Source: an uncultured Pelagibacteraceae bacterium (lineage in GTDB: Bacteria > Pseudomonadota > Alphaproteobacteria > Pelagibacterales > Pelagibacteraceae). Taken from it: a DNA stretch of 64,000 nucleotides. The notes under the pieces are model-generated. The model was given only the letters and a program-made list of their open reading frames with translations, ran no database searches and was not told where the DNA came from. The stretch is taken from NCBI GenBank assembly GCA_902542975.1, contig CACBWM010000001.1, positions 163,296 through 227,295 on the forward strand. Direction: 5' to 3'. This document shows positions 56,918-64,000 of this stretch, piece after piece; the first letter of the stretch is position 1, and every line of letters starts with the position of its first letter. Position numbers and translations under genes: made by a program.

Positions 56918-58738
56918 ATGTGTGGAATAGTTGGAATTACAAGCTCTAAAGAGGTTACTCCAAGAATTATAAGTTCATTAAAAAAACTTGAGTATAGAGG
57001 CTACGACTCTGCAGGTTTAGCAACTCTTTCAAATGGAAATATAAATGAGGTCAAATGTGAGGGTAGAGTAGACGCCTTAGAGAAAAACATTATACAAACT
57101 AAAATATCTGGCTCTATTGGTATCGGACACGTTAGATGGGCCACACATGGAAAACCTAGTTCAATAAATGCACATCCTCATTCATCAGAAGATGTATCTG
57201 TAGTTCATAATGGTATAATTGAAAATTCAACTATTCTAAAAAAGTTATTAGAAAATAAAGGCTATAAGTTTAAATCCCAAACAGATACAGAAGTAATTGT
57301 TCATTTGGTAACTGATTATTTAAAAAAAAATAATCTTAAAAATACAATTATAAAAGTTTTAAAAAAATTACACGGTAGTTTTGCACTTGGAATAATATTC
57401 AAAGACCAACCAGACTTAATAGTTGGGGCAAGAAGAGGATCTCCTCTTGCAGTTGGTTATGGTCCAAATGAACATTACCTTGGTTCAGATTCTTATGCAT
57501 TAAAATCAATGACTAATAAAATTTCTTATTTAAATGATGGAGAATTTTGCATATTAAAAAAAGATCAAGTCGAATTTTTTGATGCTGATGGAACCAAAGT
57601 TAACAAGAAGATTTTAAATCTTTCTAAAGATGATCAAAATTATGAAAAAGGAGATTACAAATATTATATGGCCAAAGAAATAGATGAGCAGCCGATTACC
57701 TTAAAAAATTGTGTCAATGAGTATATCGATAAACATAACAAAGAAATAAATATTTATAATTTTCCTTGGAAAATAAATGAAATTTCATCAGTAATTTTAA
57801 TTGGATGTGGAACAGCATATCACTCATGTCTTGTTGCTAAGTATTGGTTTGAACAAAGTACAAGTTTAGATGTGAGTGTTGATATAGCTTCTGAGTTTAG
57901 ATACCGAAAAATTAAATTTAAAAAAGATTGTCTTTACGTTTTTGTTTCGCAATCAGGAGAAACTGCAGATACATTTGCTGCATTAGATTTGTGCAAAAAG
58001 AATAATGTTAAAACTTGTGCTGTTGTAAATGTTGTTGAAAGTTCAATTGCAAGAGAAGCAGATCTAGTTTTGCCTATTCATTGTGGTCCAGAAGTCGGCG
58101 TTGCATCGACAAAGGCTTTTTTAGGACAAATGTTAGTTCTTTATTTATTATGTACTAAACTTTCTTATGAACAAAAATCAATTAATAAAAAGGACTATCA
58201 AAAGAAGATAAAAGATTTACTGTCTTTGTCTAAATCTGCAAAAAATACATTGGATATTGAAGATAAAATCCAAACACTTGGAAAAGATTTTGCTAACTCT
58301 AAAGGATCAATGTTTTTGGGTAGAGGTTATTCATATCCAATTGCACTTGAAGGTGCTTTAAAACTAAAAGAGCTTGCTTATGTCCATGCTGAAGGTTATC
58401 CAGCTGGAGAAATGAAACATGGACCTCTCGCACTCATAGAAGAAGGTATGCCGGTAGTAGTAATTGCTCCAAGAGATGAGCATTACAAAAAAACTATTTC
58501 AAATATGCAAGAAGTTATATCTAGAGGTGCAAAAGTTTTACTAATAACAAATAAAAGCACTGATGAAATTTATTCAGAGAATATTTGGGAGCAAATAGAA
58601 GTTGATGCCATTTCAGATGAACTTATTCCTTTTTTGACCACTATACCTTTACAAAAGTTAGCTTATTACTCTGCACTAGACAAAGGTTACGATATTGATA
58701 AACCAAGAAACTTGGCTAAATCTGTCACTGTTGAATAA
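56918..58738 (+). CDS. glmS: Glutamine--fructose-6-phosphate aminotransferase
   Basis: N-terminal CGIVGITSSKEVTPRII, KLEYRGYDSAGLA; two SIS domains; C-terminal DKPRNLAKSVTVE. Confidence 0.97.
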   Translation: MCGIVGITSSKEVTPRIISSLKKLEYRGYDSAGLATLSNGNINEVKCEGRVDALEKNIIQTKISGSIGIGHVRWATHGKPSSINAHPHSSEDVSVVHNGIIENSTILKKLLENKGYKFKSQTDTEVIVHLVTDYLKKNNLKNTIIKVLKKLHGSFALGIIFKDQPDLIVGARRGSPLAVGYGPNEHYLGSDSYALKSMTNKISYLNDGEFCILKKDQVEFFDADGTKVNKKILNLSKDDQNYEKGDYKYYMAKEIDEQPITLKNCVNEYIDKHNKEINIYNFPWKINEISSVILIGCGTAYHSCLVAKYWFEQSTSLDVSVDIASEFRYRKIKFKKDCLYVFVSQSGETADTFAALDLCKKNNVKTCAVVNVVESSIAREADLVLPIHCGPEVGVASTKAFLGQMLVLYLLCTKLSYEQKSINKKDYQKKIKDLLSLSKSAKNTLDIEDKIQTLGKDFANSKGSMFLGRGYSYPIALEGALKLKELAYVHAEGYPAGEMKHGPLALIEEGMPVVVIAPRDEHYKKTISNMQEVISRGAKVLLITNKSTDEIYSENIWEQIEVDAISDELIPFLTTIPLQKLAYYSALDKGYDIDKPRNLAKSVTVE

Positions 58739-58772
58739 ATAATAAAGTCTGTTAAAACAATTCTTAGTTGAA

Positions 58773-60152
58773 ATGAAAAATTGGAAAATAAATAGCTGGA
58801 GAAAATACCCTGTCAAACATATTCCTCAATATGAAGATGAGAAGGAATTGGAGATGGTTTTAAATAAATTAAAAACCTTCCCTCCGCTTGTTTTTGCAGG
58901 TGAAACAAGACATTTGAAAGATCAGTTAGCAATGGTAAATGATGGAAAAGCTTTTCTATTACAAGGTGGTGATTGTGCAGAAAGTTTTGCAGAATTTCAT
59001 CCTGACAATATAAGAGATACTTTTAAGGTTATTCTTCAAATGGCTTTAGTGATGACTTACTCAGCTTCTTTACCTATTGTAAAACTTGGAAGAATTGCTG
59101 GACAATTTTCAAAACCAAGAAGCGCACCAACTGAAAAACAAGGGGATAAAGAATTACCAAGTTATTTGGGAGACAATATAAATGCAATAGATTTTAATGA
59201 AAAAGCTAGAAGACCTGATCCAAAAAGAATGTTTAAGGCCTATTCTCAATCTGCATCAACTTTAAACCTTTTAAGAGCATTTTCAAAAGGTGGTTTTGCT
59301 GACTTAAATAAGGTTCACTTATGGAATTTAGATTATATTAAGAAAAGTCCCCAAGCTAAGAAATTTAAAGAATTAGAAGATAAAATAGCAGATGCATTAG
59401 CTTTTATGGATGCTTGTGGAATTACATCTGATTTTAATAATAGATTGTACACAGTTAATTTTTGGACTTCTCATGAGGCTTTACACTTACCTTTTGAAGA
59501 AAGCATGACAAGAGTAGACTCAACCACGGGTGAATATCACGATACTTCAGCTCACTTTGTTTGGATAGGGGATAGAACAAGACAATTAGATGGAGGGCAT
59601 GTTGAGTTTTGTAAAGGAATAGAAAATCCAATTGGCATCAAATGTGGTCCAACTTCTAAACCTGATGAAATTGCAAAGATATGTGAAGTTATAAATCCTA
59701 AAAACGAAAAAGGAAAAATTACTTTAATATCAAGGTTCGGTCATCAGAATGTAGAAAAATTCTTACCAAAATTAATTAGAAGTATTAAAAAAGAGGGATT
59801 AAATGTTGTGTGGTCATGTGATCCAATGCATGGCAATACAATTAAATCAACCACTGGTTTTAAAACAAGACCATTTAATGATGTTGTAAGTGAAGTTAAA
59901 AATGTATTTGCAGTTCATCAAGCTGAAGGCTCTTATGCTGGAGGTCTACACGTTGAAATGACAGGACAAGATGTGACAGAGTGCACAGGTGGAGCAAAAA
60001 AAATATCAGATGCAGATTTATCAAGCAGATATCATACGCACTGTGATCCAAGATTGAACTCTGATCAAGCTATAGAGTTAGCGTTTCTAATTTCAGATGA
60101 GATAAAAAAGAATAGTTTGTATTCTAAATCTGCAATTAAAGCGGCATCTTAA
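58773..60152 (+). CDS. 3-deoxy-7-phosphoheptulonate synthase, class II (plant type)
   Basis: WRKYPVKHIPQYEDEKELEMVL, FLLQGGDCAESFAEF, GRIAGQFSKPRSAPTE, VWSCDPMHGNTIKS, HVEMTGQDVTECTGG. Confidence 0.96.
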   Translation: MKNWKINSWRKYPVKHIPQYEDEKELEMVLNKLKTFPPLVFAGETRHLKDQLAMVNDGKAFLLQGGDCAESFAEFHPDNIRDTFKVILQMALVMTYSASLPIVKLGRIAGQFSKPRSAPTEKQGDKELPSYLGDNINAIDFNEKARRPDPKRMFKAYSQSASTLNLLRAFSKGGFADLNKVHLWNLDYIKKSPQAKKFKELEDKIADALAFMDACGITSDFNNRLYTVNFWTSHEALHLPFEESMTRVDSTTGEYHDTSAHFVWIGDRTRQLDGGHVEFCKGIENPIGIKCGPTSKPDEIAKICEVINPKNEKGKITLISRFGHQNVEKFLPKLIRSIKKEGLNVVWSCDPMHGNTIKSTTGFKTRPFNDVVSEVKNVFAVHQAEGSYAGGLHVEMTGQDVTECTGGAKKISDADLSSRYHTHCDPRLNSDQAIELAFLISDEIKKNSLYSKSAIKAAS

Positions 60153-60189
60153 CAGTTTAAAAATAAATTTTTTTTCTTATATTTAAATT

Positions 60190-60927
60190 ATGACACCCAA
60201 AGATAAAGTGAATCACATTAAAAACTGGATTTCAGATTATGTGAATTCTATGCCAAAAAAAGCTCAATCTTTAGTGATTGGTATTTCTGGAGGAATAGAC
60301 TCTTCTGTCTCGAGTACATTAAGTGCTATGACTGGTTTAAAAACAATTGTTTTATCAATGCCTATTAAACAAAAATCTGCACAACATGATTTAAGTTTGG
60401 CACATCAAGAATGGTTAAAGAAGAATTTTAGCAATGTAGAGGGACATACATTAGAATTAGACAATTTATTCAAAACCTTCGAGGGAACACTAAATAATTT
60501 TGGTAGTGAACACGGGATGGCAAACTCTAGAGCAAGATTAAGAATGACAACACTTTATCAAGTAGCTGCCGCAAATAATGGAATAGTTGTTGGAACAGGA
60601 AATAAAGTAGAAGATTTTGGAGTTGGTTTTTATACAAAATACGGTGATGGTGGAGTAGATATTTCTCCAATAGCAGATTGTAATAAAACTGAGGTATGGG
60701 AACTTGGAAAAGAACTTGGAATTTTAAAAGAGATTATTGATGCTCCTCCTACAGATGGCTTATGGGATGATGGTCGTACTGATGAGGGACAGCTTGGTTT
60801 GTCATATAAAGAATTAGAAGAAGCAATGGATAATGAAAATTCTGTAAATAGAGATAAATATAATTCAATTCGAAGTGCAAATTTGCATAAAATGGAACCA
60901 ATTCCAGTATGCAAAATTCCTAATTAA
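60190..60927 (+). CDS. nadE: NAD+ synthetase, short ammonia-type
   Basis: VIGISGGIDSSVSSTLS, NSRARLRMTTLYQVAA, VGTGNKVEDFGVGFYTKYGDGGVDISPIADCNKTEV; no glutaminase domain. Confidence 0.93.
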   Translation: MTPKDKVNHIKNWISDYVNSMPKKAQSLVIGISGGIDSSVSSTLSAMTGLKTIVLSMPIKQKSAQHDLSLAHQEWLKKNFSNVEGHTLELDNLFKTFEGTLNNFGSEHGMANSRARLRMTTLYQVAAANNGIVVGTGNKVEDFGVGFYTKYGDGGVDISPIADCNKTEVWELGKELGILKEIIDAPPTDGLWDDGRTDEGQLGLSYKELEEAMDNENSVNRDKYNSIRSANLHKMEPIPVCKIPN

Positions 60928-60972
60928 TCAAATAGATTCACAAATCTATAATTTAAGTATATTCCTAGTTGT

Positions 60973-62334
60973 ATGGCTAAAGATATATTTTTAACTAATA
61001 GTCTAGGTGGTAAGAAAGAAAAATTTACTCCCAAAAACGAAAAATCCATAGGCATGTATGTTTGTGGTCCTACCGTTTATGATGATCCACATATTGGTAA
61101 TGCTAGACCATTAGTTGTCTTTGACATTCTTTATAAAATTCTAAAAAATAAATATGGATCATCTCATGTAAATTATATCAGGAATATAACAGACATTGAT
61201 GACAAAATAATTAAAGCATCTAATGATAAAAATATTTCTATAAACGACTTAACTTCAAAAATTACTGAAAATTTTCATAAGGATTGTAATTACTTAAAAT
61301 GTGAAACACCAAACAGCGAACCAAAGGCAACAGAAAATATAAAACAAATGATTGAAATGATCACAGAACTAGAGAAAAAAGGGTTTGCATATTCAAAGGA
61401 TAAGCATGTTTATTTTGAAGTTAAAAAATTTAGTGATTATGGAAAACTATCTAATAAAAAGTTAGATGAATTAATAGCTGGTTCACGAGTAGAGGTTTCA
61501 GAAATAAAAAAAAATCCTGAAGATTTTGTATTATGGAAACCGTCAACAAGTAATGAACCTTCATGGGACTCTCCTTGGGGCAAAGGTAGACCAGGTTGGC
61601 ATTTAGAATGTTCAGTTATGTCAAAAAGATATTTAGGGGAAGAATTTGATATCCATGGTGGTGGTAGAGACCTGATTTTTCCTCATCATGAAAACGAGAT
61701 TGCTCAATCGAGATGTGCAAATGAAACAAATTCTTTTGCAAATTATTGGGTTCATAATGGATTTATTACTCTTTCTAATGAAAAAATGGCAAAATCTCAG
61801 GGAAATATTTTAAAAATAAAAGATTTTAAAAATAAATATAATGGCCAAGTTTTAAGATTAGCTTTAATAAGCGCTCACTATAGACAAAGTTTAGATTGGA
61901 ATGAAAAACTAATATCAGAATGTGAAAAGACTTTAAGTAAATGGTATTCAGTTTATTCTGATGTTGATAAAAGTACAATATTACCAGACGAATTATTAGA
62001 TCCTTTATATGACGATTTAAACACTCCAGGCTATATTGCTAATTTACATTCTTTATATAGTAAAGCTTCAACTGGGACGAAGGATGATAAAGCAACTTTT
62101 GTAAAAGCTTGCAACTTTATAGGTCTATTAACTGATACTTCAGAAGAGTGGCTACAAACAAAAAAAAATACAATTTCTCTTTCAGAGGATGAAATTAATT
62201 CAAAAATAGCTGAGAGAAATAAAGCAAGAGATGAAAAAAATTATCAATTAGCTGATAAAATTAGGAAAGATCTTTTAGATAAGGGTATTTTAATTGAAGA
62301 TAAAGATGGTACAACCTCGTGGAAATTAAAATGA
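60973..62334 (+). CDS. cysS: Cysteinyl-tRNA synthetase
   Basis: MYVCGPTVYDDPHIGNARP, GGRDLIFPHHENEIAQS, KMAKSQGN (KMSKS-like). Confidence 0.97.
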   Translation: MAKDIFLTNSLGGKKEKFTPKNEKSIGMYVCGPTVYDDPHIGNARPLVVFDILYKILKNKYGSSHVNYIRNITDIDDKIIKASNDKNISINDLTSKITENFHKDCNYLKCETPNSEPKATENIKQMIEMITELEKKGFAYSKDKHVYFEVKKFSDYGKLSNKKLDELIAGSRVEVSEIKKNPEDFVLWKPSTSNEPSWDSPWGKGRPGWHLECSVMSKRYLGEEFDIHGGGRDLIFPHHENEIAQSRCANETNSFANYWVHNGFITLSNEKMAKSQGNILKIKDFKNKYNGQVLRLALISAHYRQSLDWNEKLISECEKTLSKWYSVYSDVDKSTILPDELLDPLYDDLNTPGYIANLHSLYSKASTGTKDDKATFVKACNFIGLLTDTSEEWLQTKKNTISLSEDEINSKIAERNKARDEKNYQLADKIRKDLLDKGILIEDKDGTTSWKLK

Positions 62335-63932
62335 GCAAAGAAAAAATCTATATATTTGACACAACTCTTAGAGATGGGGCACAAACTCAAGGCGTTGACT
62401 TTTCATTAAATGAAAAAGAAAAAATTGCTAAATCTTTAGATAACCTAGGAGTTGATTATATCGAAGGGGGCTGGCCAGGAGCAAATCCAACAGATACAGA
62501 ATTTTTCAATAAGGATCTAAATTTTAAAAATGCCAATCTTACTGCTTTTGGTATGACTAAAAAATCAGAGCATAGTGCAAAAAATGACCCTATGTTGTCA
62601 TCTCTGATTAATTCAAAGAGTTCATCAGTTTGTTTATTTGGTAAAAGTTGGGATTTTCATGTGGATGTCGCCTTGGGTATTTCAAACGATCAAAATTTAG
62701 AAAATATAAGCGAGAGTGCAAAGCATATAGTTAATTCAGGTAAAGAATTTATGTTTGATGCTGAACATTTTTTTGATGGTTATAAATCTAATCCTGAATA
62801 TGCAATATCATGTTTAAAAGCTGCATATGATAATGGTGCAAGATGGATTGTTTTATGTGATACCAATGGAGGAACATTACCACACGAAATTTCTAAAATT
62901 GTTGAAAAAGTAACAAAGCATATACCTGGAAAAAAACTAGGAATTCATGCCCACAACGATACTGAAAATGCAGTTGCTAATAGTTTAGTAGCTGTACAAG
63001 CAGGAGTTAGACAGGTTCAGGGTACAATAAATGGACTAGGTGAAAGATGTGGTAATGCAAATTTAATGTCTTTGATCCCAACTTTTTTTTTAAAAAAAGA
63101 CTTTTCAGACAATTATGAAATTAATATTAAACCTGAAAACATTAAAAATTTAACTCAATGTTCAAGATTATTAGATGAAATATTGAATAGAAAACCAAAT
63201 AAACATTTACCTTATGTGGGTGCATCTGCATTTTCACACAAAGGAGGAATGCATGTATCAGCTGTACAAAAGGATCCAAAAACTTATGAACATATTAATC
63301 CTGACGAAGTAGGTAATGCTAGGAATATTGTTGTTTCTGATCAATCTGGACAATCTAATATAATGTCTAGATTAAATGCAATTGGCATTAATATTAAAAA
63401 AGATGATCCTAAAATTAAAAAACTTCTTCATGAAGTAAAAGATAGAGAGTTCATAGGATATAGTTACGACGGTGCTGATGCATCTTTTGAACTTTTAGCA
63501 AGAAGATTAATGGGTGAAATACCAAGATATATCTCAATTAATGAATATGATGTATCTGTTAAGAAAGATTCTACTGGTGAAGTTGTATCATTTGCAAAAG
63601 CAAAACTTGAAGTAGATGGTCATGAAATTTTATGTGAAGGCGAGGGTAACGGACCTGTTAATGCTTTAGATAATGCAATTAGAAAAAATGTAAACAAACT
63701 TGAAAAATACTCAGAATACTTAAAAGATCTAAAATTAGTTGATTATAAAGTTAGAATATTAAACACAGGTACTGGAGCTGTTACTAGAGTTTCTATAGAA
63801 AGTGCAGACTCAAAACATGGTAATTGGTTTACTATAGGAGTTTCTCCAAATATTATTGATGCATCTTTTAAAGCTTTAGTTGATAGTTTGGATTATAAGC
63901 TTTTCAAAGATAATGCTCCCGCAAGTACTTGA
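62331..63932 (+). CDS. cimA: Citramalate synthase
   Basis: IFDTTLRDGAQTQGVDFSLNEKEKIAKSLDNLGVDYIEGGWPGANPTD, GIHAHNDTENAVANSLVAVQAG; LeuA-type regulatory C-terminus. Start at ATG 62331 (ATGA overlap with cysS). Confidence 0.93.
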   Translation: MSKEKIYIFDTTLRDGAQTQGVDFSLNEKEKIAKSLDNLGVDYIEGGWPGANPTDTEFFNKDLNFKNANLTAFGMTKKSEHSAKNDPMLSSLINSKSSSVCLFGKSWDFHVDVALGISNDQNLENISESAKHIVNSGKEFMFDAEHFFDGYKSNPEYAISCLKAAYDNGARWIVLCDTNGGTLPHEISKIVEKVTKHIPGKKLGIHAHNDTENAVANSLVAVQAGVRQVQGTINGLGERCGNANLMSLIPTFFLKKDFSDNYEINIKPENIKNLTQCSRLLDEILNRKPNKHLPYVGASAFSHKGGMHVSAVQKDPKTYEHINPDEVGNARNIVVSDQSGQSNIMSRLNAIGINIKKDDPKIKKLLHEVKDREFIGYSYDGADASFELLARRLMGEIPRYISINEYDVSVKKDSTGEVVSFAKAKLEVDGHEILCEGEGNGPVNALDNAIRKNVNKLEKYSEYLKDLKLVDYKVRILNTGTGAVTRVSIESADSKHGNWFTIGVSPNIIDASFKALVDSLDYKLFKDNAPAST

Positions 63933-64000
63933 TGTCATTAAAAAATATAACTTTCATTTTACACAAACCTCAACTATCAGAAAATATAGGAGCCTGTGCC
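63932..64000 (+). CDS. SpoU/TrmJ-family RNA methyltransferase, N-terminal fragment truncated by window end
   Basis: ATG in TGATG overlap; MSLKNITFILHKPQLSENIGACA resembles the TrmH/TrmJ PQxxxNIGA N-terminus. Confidence 0.75.
   Translation, partial: MSLKNITFILHKPQLSENIGACA

Noticed and set aside
1-64000. CRISPR arrays, transposases, prophage or integrative elements
   Set aside because: No regularly spaced repeats, no cas, transposase, integrase or phage structural proteins among the ORFs.

Overview
AT-rich, very gene-dense bacterial chromosome segment. Protein content, tiny intergenic gaps and the abundance of substrate-binding-protein transporters suggest a SAR11/Pelagibacterales-type marine alphaproteobacterium (inference from sequence character; no search was run). 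It carries about 60 genes and one tRNA-Met(CAU). I found no rRNA, CRISPR array, transposase, integrase or prophage. Main content: 3' end of an Fe3+-type ABC transporter; dimethylglycine dehydrogenase-like protein; GMP reductase; an apt / mtnP / hydrolase / mtnA / class II aldolase / speD-speE fusion block (polyamine synthesis plus methylthioadenosine recycling); a polar amino-acid ABC transporter; a reduced Anbu-protease / ATP-grasp pair; two TctCBA transporters; a TRAP transporter beside malonyl-CoA decarboxylase and a family III CoA-transferase; class I RNR with tandem NrdR boxes; prpC/B/D; glmS with a free-standing GlmU-like acetyltransferase; nadE, cysS, cimA. Most notable: (i) a two-gene cassette beside tRNA-Met, encoding a passenger-less inverse-autotransporter-like barrel and a separate six-Cys secreted protein; (ii) the complete SpeDE-MTA-DHAP-shunt-like cluster with a secreted hydrolase coupled inside it; (iii) two genes split by single-nucleotide frameshifts at homopolymers; (iv) stem-loops after the binding-protein gene in all four solute transporter operons, one a strong terminator-like hairpin inside the tctB coding sequence; (v) a pseudoknot-capable GC-rich element in the only roomy convergent junction.
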